From Cristatella mucedo (taxonomy: Eukaryota > Bryozoa > Phylactolaemata > Cristatellidae): 64,000 bases of DNA. The stretch is taken from positions 844,501 through 908,500 of the forward strand of contig WPIO01000027.1 in NCBI GenBank assembly GCA_009760855.2, written 5' to 3'. Below, one piece after another: positions 22,760-34,973 of the stretch (the stretch's first letter is position 1; the number at the start of each line of letters is the position of its first letter). The translations under genes and the position numbers were made by a program. Below the pieces are notes generated by a model that ran no database searches, was not told where the DNA came from, and saw only the letters and a program-made list of their open reading frames with translations.

Positions 22760-24525
22760 CTGAACTGACGTCACGCTGCCCGCCGCTAACTAAGCTGACC
22801 GTAGCAGCCTCTCTTTTTCGGTGGTTTGCTGGTCGGTGAGTCACACCCAAATAGCATTAGGTAATTACAAAGCGAGTTTCTGACAAGTCGTATTACCTAC
22901 TAGTAACAGTTCGTGAGTTACGAATAGCTTAGGGCAATTCTACATCTGTGGCAATGGCGTTCGATGCAGCTCTACGATGTCGTATTTAGTTCAGGTGTCT
23001 GCTTGACCTGACGCGGATGCTACATTTATCAACGGTGTACGAACCGTGCTTGTTGAGAGGACAGCAGGTGTGCAAGGCAGAAGCCAAAATGCCGTGCAGC
23101 TGCCGGTTAGCCCTGAAGCACGTCGGAACCTTTGCTTGAAGGCTCTAATCTGCAAAATAACGTACTTTGTATAGCAAAATGCTGACGAAACTGCGAAGCA
23201 AACTGCGAAGCAAAAATCCCCCTTTGACTCCACAAGAACTTCAGGCAGACTCGGGCGCTTGGTCTCCTAAAGGCATCCTTGAGTGGAATTTCTGCAAGGC
23301 ATGCCAAAACCCACCCACACCCACACATAAGGTCACAAACGCCACCCACGCCCACCAAGTACCCAAGGTTGACGGGTGCGTATGGTCGTGGGTAGGGGTA
23401 AGGGTACCCAGTTGACGGCTCTCTTATTCATTGCTTGAAAAAACGTTTCCAAAAGTCTTGCAGCGGCTGATCTATATAACTGCACCCGTAGCGCCCTCTG
23501 ACAAACGTTTGTGCGTCAGTGCGAATCGACCGGCTTTGGTTAAGTCGAGGTCTGTCTTAGGTTTCTAGGTTCACTTTTCCTAACGGGTGAGACACTCAAG
23601 TTTGAAAAATTCAATGTGCAGTGCAGTTTTACAATAAAATCCGAAAGCATTTAACAACCTTTGCGTATGCACTTGTGTGTAAATGCTGGCCGAGCAAACG
23701 TGTAGGACAATGCCCGATTGCCACGCAGCATTGATTCGAACGCCGAGGACACGCCTAACATCTAGTCGCGATCCTGGTGTAATTTTCCATTGCTAAAGTG
23801 ATCAGGTCAAAGTAAGAGAACTATTGCGGGAAGAAGAAAATACGCAAAATAGCCGAGAATTTTTCGCATTCGTTCTTCCGTGACGTGATCATTTACCTGT
23901 AGCTGGGTCCGGGAAAGCTAGAGAAGGAGAGACCGCGTCGCTTGACGTGATTTTTATTCGCCTTTACGTTGCTTCTCGCTCCTCGGAGCCCATGAGCCCT
24001 TGAGTTGAGTGCTCTGGCCGAACTCCGCTGGCACACTTTCAAAGATGTATTTTAAAAATGTACCATAAAGCTCAATTCTTAAACTCTACACGCTCACCGA
24101 TGATAAGTGTGCCGCTTACGGGCGCAAACTTCTTGCCGCCAAGGAACAGCTCTATGCCTGTATGCTTGGGGGCAGATTGTGTAGCATTTAGTAGCATTTA
24201 GCAGTACCATTCGGTTGTTCTCGGCTGCAGCGGTCCAGCGTCAACCAGTACGGACACGCAATGTCTGCAACGCTGTAGTCTCTTCCGCGAAAAATGCTGC
24301 GCGAAGCTTGCCCAAGCCGTGTGCTGTCGACGATGCAGAATGCCGCCGCATTAGCACGGCCGGCCTGATTTGGCTTTACTTCAGGTGCGCCAGTCAAGGT
24401 CAACGGCCAGGTCACTCACTCCCTACTATCTTTCTGCAGCCGGTAGATGGCAGTGTGCATCATTGTTTAAATGTAAAGGAGCCGCGTGCGGTAAGCGGTA
24501 CAGGCCAGTGGTTAGCATTTTCTTA
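22760..24525. other. No gene recognised
   Basis: Short frames only. The minus-strand 24415-24188 frame (76 codons) has some coding character, but no family or exon partner was identified. Confidence 0.4.
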
Positions 24526-24528
24526 AAT

Positions 24529-24625
24529 AGTAATAATAATAATAATAAAGCGTTGTAAACCACTCTCAGATAACGCGATCTCTTTATAGGCACTTTAAAT
24601 TTGCTGCAAACGAAATCCGCAAAAA
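24529..24625 (-). mobile_element. LINE family B 3' end fragment
   Basis: (TAA)n at 24529-24548, followed by a diverged copy of the terminal 3' UTR block (CTCTTTATAGGCACTTTAAA and TTTGCTGCAAACG). Confidence 0.6.
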
Positions 24626-24884
24626 CGCCGTGTACGTGAGCGAGAGACTGACTGTAAGCGCAGCGCTTGGTTGCCTGGACCAACAGCTCCAGTAGCTGTG
24701 ATGTACAAGCTGCTCATTCCTGGGAGCTCCACTGGGCTCTAAGGCGCTTTGTCGTTTAATATGGTCCATCTACTTGACAGAGTCGGCCTCATAAGTCGCT
24801 ATAAGTGTCCGCGCGTGAGCGTGCTTGAATGCTAGCGCGTACGCATATGCCTGCCCCGGGGTGAGTGCACGACGAAGTGCAAAT

Positions 24885-25130
24885 GCCGATGCCAATGTAT
24901 CTCCGTCTGCAACTCCACGAAGCCACAAGGACCAAGTAGTTGCTAAATTTGAAGGTTATTTATAAACCTCTTAATGCCCACGTCGCTTTCAGTAACCATA
25001 CGGTTCCAACAGACTTCATTCATTCCACGAAACAAATAGAAAATGAGAACTATAGTTGAGTCAGAAGGGCAGTAGACGTAGCGAGTTAGTGAAGTAGTGT
25101 CCTCAGCCAATCGGACGCCGAAACAAACTT
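24885..25130 (-). mobile_element. LINE family A 3' UTR fragment
   Basis: ATGTATCTCCGTCTGCAACT is almost the same as the 3' terminus at 27741, and ACAGACTTCATTC...GAAAATGAGAAC aligns further in, with a short insertion around 24945-24990. Confidence 0.65.
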
Positions 25131-25292
25131 AAGCTTTAAATCTCCCGACTACTGGCGAAAAATTAAGAGCTGATAATTTTCTCGGAAATCTAGAGAAAAA
25201 TTAGCAAACAAACCAAATCTCTTTACATTCTGCTCAGCGCAAAAAACTTGAAGTGTAGGCAGTCTCTCACAGCCATTCGGCAGTATTTCGCT

Positions 25293-25457
25293 TACGGACG
25301 GCACATTGGGTAAGGCAGCTGCTCTTCACGACCTCGGTCCCGAGGTTGTGGGTTCTAATCCTGCGGCGAGCGATCCTCTAGTGTCGCTGCAAGCGGTGGT
25401 GATAGCCTTTAGGGCTCTTCTGCCGCTATACAAAAAGTGGCTGTTAAATCAGCTAGT
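25293..25457 (+). mobile_element. SINE-1
   Basis: Plus strand: TTGGGTAAGGCAGCTGCTC, ACGACCTCGGTCCCGAGG, GGTTCTAATCC (box B with one change), GCAAGCGGTGGTGATAGCC and CTGTTAAATCAGCTAG. Confidence 0.8.
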
Positions 25458-25459
25458 AT

Positions 25460-27715
25460 AACTTTTAAAGGTCTCAAATTAGGCAGTCGTTCAAGCTTAC
25501 TCTCTAAAGCGCTCAGTGAGTCAATTACGCAGCGTACTGCTTTACAGCGCACTGCAGCTTATTGCCTTTGGTTATTAATGAGTAATGGCCCACATGATTT
25601 GGCTGCAATACGCTCCTGGTGGACTGGGCTGAATGTGAGCGCTTGTCAGGTCATAGGTGACAGGTCAAAAGTAAGAGGCTCACTTGAGCTCCTTAAGCAC
25701 TAATGTGAGAGCTCTCTCAACTATGGCCGTAGAATGTAAGCATTGTAGAGGCACCCCAATTCGCCTGGAAGAGTCTTTAGACGCGCTACGCAAAACCTTG
25801 CACTCCCATTCATCACAAAGAAGATCACGAAGAAGCGGCGACAAAGCTGCGTGCCTTCGAAGTGGCACTTCGTAGGCTCCATAAACATGCCTGAAAAAAT
25901 GCCTTTTTAGCGACACTAAAAATTCTATCGCGATCGTTACTGTACGACAGCCCCTCGCGAGACGGATGCCGCACTGCACTTTCGCTTCGACGGTACACTC
26001 GGCACTAGCCGACCTTCCAGCTTCTTCGGATGGAACAAAATGCTGACCCCTGCCTCTGTCCTAGAGTAACGCCTTGCATTCCTCCCGCCGCCGAAGGTGA
26101 GCCGCACGACGGCACGCCACCAGAGTCGTTCTCCGAGGCTTCGATGCCGGGCTTCGATGCCGGGCTTCGATGCAGGGCAGGATGCAGGGCAGGATGCAGG
26201 GCAGGATGCAGGGCAGGATGCAGGGCAGGATGCAGGGCAGGATGCAGGGCAGGATGCAGGGCAGGATGCAAGGCAGGATGCAGGGCAGGATGCAGGGCAG
26301 GGAGCGGCAAGGAGTGACGCTGCTGAATTTCGGTATCTTAAGGCGTCTCGCTACGGCTAGCTGCCAACAGGTCGCCGCTGTCTTCTGTACCAGCCTTCGG
26401 ACTGATACAAACCGGCGAGTCGCTGCTACTGCGACACCGTTTAGCTAGAGGATGCTGGAAGCCGTTGGCGACCGCCACGAGGAACCGGAGCGCCGCAGCA
26501 GGGCAGCCACACGGAGGAGCGCAACGAATCTCTCGGTGACTGGTCGCATCTCTGTCGCATCCGCTCGGTCGCATCCACCGGCATCCCTCGGTGTCTGGCC
26601 GCCTTCTAACGAGACAGACCCCTTAAATTCGGCCGTCCCGCACGTCTCGTCGGCTGCTCCGACGTGAAATGTAAACGAGCTTACGTTAAAAAGGAAAAAT
26701 GGCAAATCTCCGAAATCAGGAGGATCGTCGGAAATCGCCGGAGTTCCCAGTAGTGGGGCTCTCCAGCCGCGGGTGTCAGCTCTACTTCCGTGTCCAGAGG
26801 CGCCCTCCGCCCGGAGACAGACCGCGAAGCTGCTCGCCCAGCAGACGCCTCGTCCGGCAGGCCTCATTAGCCGAGGCGGCATTAAAATTAATTAGATTCT
26901 CATAGAATGAAATGGGAATCTATTCTGGGATTGGACTGCGATTCTGCTCGGCTTTGAAGGAGCGAAGCAACCGCTGTCCCGCGATTGTTGACTAGGACAG
27001 CTCGACAGCTGAACCTCGATTGCGAACGTGGAGCGCGGCCCGCTAAATTAGAACCGGCCGCTCATGAAAAAAGCCACGATGAGCCGAGGATCCTGATCAG
27101 CGCGATTTATGATTACACTAGAACGCGCTTACTGTAGAACTTACAACCTAGCCATTTTTTGAGGCGTGGACCTGACCGCAGTCGCTCACTCGAAGTGAGA
27201 ACCTCACGAGGTGAGCGAGTCCTGGCACTGAGCTGCAAGCATGTGAACGAAGCTGTCGGAGGTCGCCTGTGGTGTGTGCCGTATTTTACAGGCTACCGCT
27301 TGCACTTTTTCAAATGCGGCGTTGTTTAGCGTTGCATGCAGAATATCGAGCTCGGCGTCGTTACGGTCGTCGTCGGCCTACTGCGAGCTTCTTGTCTTTG
27401 TTCGTTGTACCCGTCGCGGTGCAGCCCGAACTGTTGACGGTCGTGCGGTCGCAGCAGTGCCGAGTAGCAGGGCTCGTCATCCGGGTAGCATCGTCTGCTT
27501 CTAGGCCTGCCCTGGCAGGTGCCCTCTCTGCAGAGTCGAACCGAAAAGTGGCGCCTCCGCAGGTGGGCAGGCGGGCCTGCCGCCGCCCGACCACTGGCAC
27601 CTTTCATTGGCGGGCAAGCCTCACGCCAGCAGTGTCTTAGGTTTAAAATGCTTCGCTGAATGAAGCGATCGTTCCGAAGTCTTTCAAATCGCTCGACCAT
27701 TACTTAAAATCCTGG
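25460..27715. other. No gene recognised; moderately GC-rich
   Basis: Holds the 12-bp minisatellite and overlapping frames (26445-26882, 27269-27700) on both strands, none with a recognisable domain. Confidence 0.4.
26168..26305. repeat. 12-bp minisatellite, about 11 copies
   Basis: The unit GATGCAGGGCAG is repeated in tandem with one changed copy (GATGCAAGGCAG). It is preceded by two copies of the related GCTTCGATGCCG. The unit is a multiple of three, so frames stay open through it on both strands. Confidence 0.95.
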
Positions 27716-30700
27716 ATTCAATGTAATTTAATGTAATGTAATGTATCTCCGTCTGTAACTCCACACAGTCATAAAGACCATGTGGGTGTTACGCAGAAGA
27801 GTTTTGTATAGCGCACTCACAGCCTAAGCGGCTTTCGGTACGCCTTCGGTACCCAACAGACTTCGTCTCACGCAACAAAGAGAAAGTGGGAAGCGTAGCA
27901 GAGTCAAGAGAGCAGTTGAGGTAGTGAGTAGCATGGAAGTAGCTGGTCAGGACCGCTTAAAAGGATGTGCCATAGTCAACAGTAGGAGAGTAGTTGTCGT
28001 ATCGTAAGAATTGTGGAAGCGAGTTCCACAGTCTAGCACCAGCAGAGCTAAAGCTTCTGTCGCCAACTGTCTTTAAGCGGAGAAATGGGTCAGCTAATTT
28101 ATTGTCCACACAGGACCTGAGGGCGCGAACAGGCTGAAACTGATGCAGCAGTTCAGCTAGGTATGGAGGAGCCAAGCCATGGCCGGCCTTGTGGGTCAGC
28201 GTAAGAACTTTGCTCTGTATCCTTTGCTCAACCGGCAACCATCCTAGCTCTTTCAGCAAAGGAGACACGTGCTCAAACCGCTGGGACTTGAAGACTAGCC
28301 TTACAGCCATATTCATAGACCGCTGTAGTGGCATAATAGCTTTCTTTGGCAGCCCAGCCAAAAGGGAATTACAATAATCAAGCCGAGACAGAACTAGAGA
28401 GCTAGTTAAATTTTTTACAAGTCACTGTGGGAGACAGCTCCTAATCTTGGATAGAGATCGGATGTGATGGCTAGCTGTAGAGGCAGTCTTCTGAATGAAT
28501 ATTTTGAAATTGAGGCAGCTGTCGAAAACGACACCTAAATTTCGAGCACGTGGTGATGGTCGCACAATAGCATCACCTATTAGAAAGGCAAAGCCTTTTA
28601 ATCCAGCCACACGCTTAGGGTGTCCTATGAGCAGCAGTTCGGTTTTATCATCATTTAATTTCAGGAAGTTTTCGACATCCAGGATCAAATATCGGCAAGG
28701 CAAGCATTCAGTTTCTCAGTTGCCGAAGCAGATTCCGACGGTGTGAATGACAAATACAACCGAGTATCGTTAGCATAGAAGTGATATCCTATTCCATGGG
28801 CCTTAATCACTTTTCCCAGAGGTTGTGTATAAATGGAGAACAGTAAGGGACCAAGTACAGACCCTTGAGAGACTCTACAGGTGACCGTTCTCGTGTCTGA
28901 GACCTGACCCCCACACGACACGGATCGAACACGATCAGACAAGTATGATTTAAACCACGCCAGTGCTTCGTCTGCCAAACCGATCGTTGTTCTCAATCTT
29001 TCAAGCAGAACTTCGTGATCAATAGTGTTGGAGGCAGCAGACAGATCTAGCAGAGCTAAGGCAGTGACATTGCCGTCGTCGTTGCCACGTACAAAGTCAT
29101 TGTTAACACGGAGGAGAGCAGTTTCAGTAGAGTACTGCCTCTTGAACCCTGATTGAAATGTTTCTGACATTCCATTATTTTCAATATGTTCAACCAGCTG
29201 CTTAGCAATAACATAATTTTTTCAAGAATCTTTGATAAGAACGGAAGAAGGGAAACTGGGCGATAGTTTGCTAGGACCTCTGTGTCTAATCAAGGCTTTT
29301 TAAGAATAGGTCTAACGATTGCCGATTTGACGGACTTGAGGACGACCCCTCTTCCCAACGAAGCATTAAAAATCTTGGTTATGGCAGGGCTAAGTTGGTC
29401 TGCTAGTGAAGACCACAGAGATGAAGGTATAGGGTCTTCAGGAGGCGAGCTTATTTTGCTAGACCTTATTAAGGCAGCCACATCGCTTGCAGAAACGTCG
29501 GAGAACCTTTTAAGGAAGGTCACAGGTTGAGGAACGGCGATTGCTTTGGTCAGAGGGGGCTTAATGGAGGCGCGAATGTGCACAATTTTTTCAGTAAAGA
29601 AGGCTGAAAACTTTTCGGCTGAGCCCTTAATATCTGGGGAGTCAGACCTCACAGCATTGGCCAGTAAATGGTTTACTGTCTTTTAAATCTGTTTAGTGTC
29701 CGACTGGCAGGAACTCAACTTTCTAATGAAAAAAGAAGCCCTGGTTTTTTAAGCTTTCGGGTGTAAACTTGAAGGAAGTCTTTAAAATTGACTAGATCTG
29801 CCTCAGGACCCCGATTTCTTGAAACGACGTTCTAGCCTGCGCTTAACCCGGCACATTTTAAGGAGTTTTTTTGTAAATTTAAAGGCATCTCCACAACTTT
29901 GAACACGGATAGAGCGAACGGGAGCATGCTTGTCAAGAGCACTCCTGAGTGTCATGTTCATCGCATCAGTGAGGGTATCGAGGGTGCCGGGCGAGTCTGA
30001 ATGCAGATCAAGAAGACCTGCATAACAAACATATTTCAAAAACTTGTCCACGTCAATGCTTTGTAAGTTACGTCGTTTGGAAAATTCGACATTGCCCTGC
30101 ACGTACGAGGGAGCAGGAACAGTAAACGAGACCGAACAATGATCTGAGAGGGTCAGTGGGCACACCACAAGGTCAGTGGGGAGGACATCCTTAGTGATCA
30201 CGAGATCTAGAATGTGGCCACCGACGTGGGTGCTATGATTAACGTGTTGGGCCAAACCAAAATTCTCCAGACAATCAAGAAATGAGTGGACCTGGCTGTT
30301 GCTAGGGTTGTCAACGTGAATATTGAAGTCTCCTACAATCAGTAACGGCCTGTCACACACAAACATTTTAGCGAGGAACTCTGAAAACTCCTCTATAAAC
30401 AAGTTTAGACAGCCAGATGGAGAGCGGTATATGACAACAGTGAGAGGCATTGTCTTTGATGAAGACCTGATAGCAACCGATTCAAACGATGACCCATGCG
30501 AGAAACTGCACATTCTATAGCCCAACGATTCGCGAGCAACAATTGCAACCCCTCCACCAACCTTATCAGAACGCATGGACTGATAGAATGAGAACCCGGG
30601 TGGAGTGGTCTCGGAAATACAGCTACTGGAACAAGGCGTCATCCAGGTTTCGGTAAGCAGAAATGCATCTAGCTTCTCATGGACCACCTGATCGTGGATA

Positions 30701-30941
30701 AGTAACCCCTTGGTTTTTAGCGAGTGGACATTTAGTAGGCGGAATTTAAGAGGCTGTCCAACAACTGGGCGACGGCGATGAAGTGGCTTGTATTCTCTAC
30801 CGTTTGCGTCCGGCCCGGCGGACGCGGGCTCTTCGAATTTGAATTGGACCTTGGTTTCAATCCCGAGGTGCTAGCAAATTATCCGCAAGTCACACGATTT
30901 CCTTTGTTTATCCAAAGATTCTCGAAGAAATTGTCACCAAT
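27716..30941 (-). mobile_element. LINE family A, CR1/L2-type, near full ORF2, degenerate
   Basis: This 3.2-kb non-LTR retrotransposon is read on the minus strand. From 5' to 3' it has an apurinic-type endonuclease (about 30900-29830: FRLLNVHSLKTKG, LTETWMTP, VGDFNIHVDNP, LSDHCSVSF), a linker (29800-29290), a reverse transcriptase (29270-28685: ALLDLSAASNTIDHEVLL, VSQGSVLGPLLFSIY, YHFYANDTRLYLSF), a C-terminal domain (28361-27957: LGWLPVEQRIQSKV, VGDRSFSSAGARLWNSLP), a 3' UTR and an ATTAC-type tail at 27716-27745. A frameshift near 29810 and several stops interrupt it. The catalytic Tyr-Ala-Asp-Asp reads Tyr-Ala-Asn-Asp, so this copy is dead. The 5' end is cut at the (AAT)n tail of the neighbouring family B copy. 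Confidence 0.9.
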
Positions 30942-30942
30942 A

Positions 30943-32620
30943 ATAATAATAATAATGCCTTTTTATAACACCCTCAGGGAACTGAATCTCTCTCTAGGAG
31001 CCTTATAGATACTGCATATAAAGCATTACGAAATGTTCGGTTGTAATATCAGAAAGCAGCAGGAATAATGTAAGCAAGTACGCGCACCCGAAGGACTAAT
31101 CACATAGACCCACCAAAAGCTGTAATAAAAAGGTGCGTTTTAAGCTTGTTTTTAAATATAATGTCAGGAGACGTTGTGACCTGCGTCAGTAGTGAGTTAC
31201 AGGCTTTGTGAGCATACCAACTAAAGTCACGGTCTCCAACGGTTTTGAGGTTCGTACGAGGTATGGCTAAATGCTTGAAGCCGCAACAGCGGATTGTACG
31301 ATTGATCACCTGGTGGAGGAGTAGTTCTGATAGGTAGGCTGGAGCCAGAGATGAAGGGACTTCAAAGTAAGTGATGGAACCTTGAAGTCGATGCAATGCT
31401 TGATTGGAAGCCAGTGCAGATCGGCGAGAATTTGTGTGATTTGGCAACTTCGCCATTCACGACAGACGAGCCTAGCTGCAGAGTTTTGCACCAATTGTAA
31501 GCGCCTAACAGCTTAGGCCTGTAGACTAGCAAGAAGTGAGATACAGAAGTCAAGACGGGATGTCACAAATGCATGGACCAATTTAGACGTGGTATTCCTG
31601 TCTAAACAAGCCCGAGTTTTAGCAATGTTATGTGGCTAAAAGTAGGCAGGCTTGATATGATCGTCTAATGAAAGGTCACTTTGGAACAGGACAATAAGAT
31701 TAAGTGCAGATTCAACAGGAGATATGCTGGTGGAGCCGATTCTATGCGTCAGATTTTCGAATTTCTGAATCACACTTGGTTTGCCCATAATTAGTAAGTT
31801 AGTTTTGTTATCGTTTAATTTAAGAACATTTGCTGCCATCCATGTGCGGATGTCATCAATACATGCAGCATGGGAGTTGAGAGAATTTGACTTGCTCGAA
31901 GGCTTGGAGGGATCAAAGTAAAGATACTAGTGAGTGTCATTTGGATAGAAGTGAAAGCCTAGATTGTTCTCGGCAATCACATTGGCTAGACGGGGGTACA
32001 AACTATGAAAAGAAGCGGGCCGAGCACAGAGCCCTGAGGTACCCCTTAATTAAGTGGTTCCTCGGATAATGTTTGTCCATTCACATCAATACTCTGGAGT
32101 CTCCCACTCCCACTGAGATAGGACCTGAACCATTGCAGCGTAGTGCCAGTGATGCCCAGGCGGGATTCGAGACGCTCAAGGAGGCATTTGTGATCAATAG
32201 TATCAAAGGTTGCCGACAGATCAAACATGGCAAGCAGAGAGACTTTACCCAAGTCTGCATTCATGAGAAGGTCGTTACACACCCTAAGTAATGCCGACTC
32301 TGTGGAGTGATTATTTTGAAACCCAGACTGAAACTTACTTGCTATTTTTTAGGTCTCGATATAAGAGTTTAGTTTGTCTGCCACAACTCGTTCTAGTGTC
32401 TTTTATAGGAGCGAGAGAAGGGAGACTTGACAGAAGCTGCTCAAGTCCTCTTATTCTAGTGTTGCTTTCTTAATTAGTGGCCTAACTAAATCCTTTTTGA
32501 AATGGGCGAGTACCTGACCTGAGGCTAAGGACATATTTATTGTATGCTATTCATGCGTGGTAGCAGCAGATCTAAGCATCGTGGAAGTAGGATACTGGGC
32601 AGCATTTGGGGCACAATCAA
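30943..32620 (-). mobile_element. LINE family B, 5'-truncated, degenerate
   Basis: The 3' end, on the minus strand, is an (ATT)n tail at 30943-30956. Upstream come a C-terminal domain (31100-31560: LAIPRTNLKTVGDRDFSW), LKLNDNKTNLLIMG (31636-31839) and reverse transcriptase blocks (32046-32282: AMFDLSATFDTIDHKCLLE, TLQWFRSYLSG). Frames are broken. It abuts LINE-A head to tail. Confidence 0.85.
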
Positions 32621-32689
32621 TATAAGGATTCTTTTGCTGCATCATCAAAGGATCTGGAAAAAAAGTTCAGTGTTCTTAGGGTGCTAAAC

Positions 32690-32848
32690 AAATTTTTAAC
32701 TATTACTATTCTTATTGTTATATATTTTATCTGTAATTTATGCCAAGAGAACTTATCGCTTTCCGGGTGCTTTATATGCGCCGGAGAGCCAGAGCCCGCG
32801 ACCTTAGTCGTTGAAGGCTAGAACCTTAACCCAGGGCCAAACTGAGGT
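32690..32848 (-). mobile_element. SINE-2, degenerate
   Basis: Minus strand: GTTTGGCCCTGGGTTAAGG, AAGGTCGCGGGCTCTGGCT, then AAAGCACCCGGAAAGCGATA and AGTTCTCTTGGC, and an AT-rich (ATA/TAA) tail. Confidence 0.65.
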
Positions 32849-32944
32849 AGATTTGCAAGGACGCATTTTCAGAAAATGGTCAGTCATGATTCATGAGACA
32901 CTACTGCCCTGAAAAGGCTCTCCACCGTCGGAGACAAATGACAG

Positions 32945-34095
32945 TCTGAGCTTCGAAAATGATTATGAAATTAATTGTGCTCGATCTATTAGCTTCATTT
33001 GGCACCATAGATCACGATATCCAACTTGAATGATTGTGATCAACAATCGATTTGGCCGATGAGGATCTAGAATAGGTTTAATCATAATTGTCTGATCATG
33101 TTTATTTTGCGTTTTGCTGCGGTCACTTCTTAATCAGCACGCCAGTCACCCGTGGAGTTCCACCAGAGTTTGTTTCAAGCTCTTTGCAGTTCTTCATTGA
33201 TATCGAGGCTCACGGAAAAGCTATTCGGCCCATGCCATTGAATTTTACTTATGTGCTGACAATGCATGCACAGCAATATTTTCATTTACCGCTAAGCACA
33301 ATCTTGGCTTCCATTTCTATGCCGAAGACACTCACCTTTCGACCATTCGAAGTCTTGCTCCTCGTCATACTCACTTGTTTAACTTACTGCCTGTGTTGAT
33401 TCGTGTTTGGGTGGCTTTTAACTTCCTTAAGTTTAGAAGCGACAAGACTCAACTCATACTTATGAGCAAAAATAGAGTCACCCGAACGTTTGAAGACTCC
33501 ATCCCTAAGATTTTTTCAGCTATTATCACTTCAGTTGGCGTCTTCTCTTTATATAGGCGTTTTATTCCAAAACAACTTGTCATCAGATGAGCATATTTCC
33601 TCCACTGTCAATTTGGCATACTTTAAGCTACGGAACTTGCCAAAATTAGGGCCTGCTTAGATAAGAGTATGACAGTCAAAGTAGCTCACGCATTTTTAAC
33701 ATAGCGTCTAGATTCCGGCAGTTATCTTTATTCAGGGCTTCCGGTCCGTGCCCTTATTCGTCTGTGCTAGTCTGCCGTCAATTGTGTTGCGGCCACATCA
33801 CTATACTTCTGTCAGAGCTTTACTTGCTCTTTATTAGGAAACAAATCGACTTCTTGATCCTCAGTCTGGTTTGCATGTCACTTCATTCGCTTATGCTAAC
33901 CTATCTATCCGACCTCCTTACTCTTCTAGTGTGCTCTCGCACCACTCACTCTATAGCATCTGGTCATCTCACCGTCCCTAAAACTAGATTTAAAGATTTT
34001 GGTGATCGAACATTCAGCTCGTATTCACAAAAAGTGTGAAACTCGCTTCAAAGCGCAGTTCCTACGTACAATAATATCGCATTCTTAAAATATCA
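32945..34095 (+). mobile_element. Degenerate LINE, CR1/L2-type, plus strand
   Basis: In broken frames the plus strand shows VLDLLASFGTIDHDIQL (RT motif A region), TPVTRGVPPEFV (RT: TxGVPQGSVLGP), FRSDKTQLILMS, TVNLAYFKLRNL and PKTRFKDFGDRTFSSYSQKV. This order matches the LINE-B type, but the sequence is more diverged, so it is an older copy or a related family. The likely 3' UTR runs to about 34260. Confidence 0.75.
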
Positions 34096-34270
34096 TATAA
34101 ATATGCATTTGCTTCGCGAGTTTCGTAGTGTTTGCTTTAGCGTGCTGGCCTTAGCATTATACTTTATTATATGGTTGATACCTTGGACGTCATTAATCCT
34201 GTGACACTGATTCCCTTGCAGCCCTTGATTCTATTGAATTGTAACGCATCTGGACACATGGATTAAGTTC

Positions 34271-34530
34271 TAATAATAATAATAATAATAATAATAATAT
34301 TGCACTTGATAAAGCGCCCTCAGAGAACTTAATCTCTTTCTAGGCGCTTTACATTTGCTGCAAAGTGGTATGCAATAGAATAGTATAGTGGGTCTATTAG
34401 TTTTATCACTTCAAATATTTTAAATCCAGAGCAAGAGAATGAAGGAACCTAAAAATTAGTGACAAAACCGTGAAGTCGTTAGATAGAGAGACCGCTCAAG
34501 ACGGTGAGAAATGGCGTGATCTGGCAATCG
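34271..34530 (-). mobile_element. LINE family B 3' end, young, internally deleted
   Basis: (TAA)n and the following roughly 100 bp match 7292-7400 and 58901-59010 almost exactly. After 34400 the match jumps to a more 5' part of the element (around 7790-7890), indicating an internal deletion. Confidence 0.75.
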
Positions 34531-34569
34531 CATCGGCCTATAAGCTTATCCTTTGTAGCAAATTTTTCA

Positions 34570-34640
34570 GTGCCCAGAAAAAGATTGAGTTCTCTGAAGG
34601 CACTATATCAAATGCATTATTATTTTTATTATTACTGTTA
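34570..34640 (+). mobile_element. LINE family B 3' end fragment, plus strand
   Basis: AAAAAGATTGAGTTCTCTG, GGCACTATATCAAATGC and ATTATTATT give the family B terminus in plus orientation. Confidence 0.55.
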
Positions 34641-34803
34641 TTACCTTCAGATTTGGTCACTAGCTATGAGCTTTCTATATTGCACAAGCAGAGCCGGACT
34701 ATAGACCTAGAATCCAGAGACGACGGAGCAGAATGCTCCATCCTTCAAGTTAGAAAGGTAGATGACTCGCTTTTGTTGAACCATGATGGTTTAGCCATTT
34801 TTT

Positions 34804-34973
34804 CGGTGAGCCGTGATGGCTCACTAGGTAAGGTGGTTGTTTTCATGATCTCTGTTCAGAGGTCGTGGGTTCGAATCCTCTGGTGGGCGATGCTTTATCG
34901 CCGCTGCAGGCTGTGATGATAGCCATAAAGGCTTTTCTGTCGGAATACAAAAGAGGCTGTTGAATCAGCTAGT
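34804..34973 (+). mobile_element. SINE-1
   Basis: Plus strand: GTGAGCCGTGATGGCTCACT, AGGTAAGGTGG, box B GGGTTCGAATCC, GTGATGATAGCCATAAAGGC and CTGTTGAATCAGCTAGT. Confidence 0.85.

Noticed and set aside
26005-26448. Repeat-protein ORFs (HPALHPAL, DAGQDAGQ, MQGRMQGR)
   Set aside because: Direct consequence of a 12-bp minisatellite; no start context or flanking coding sequence.
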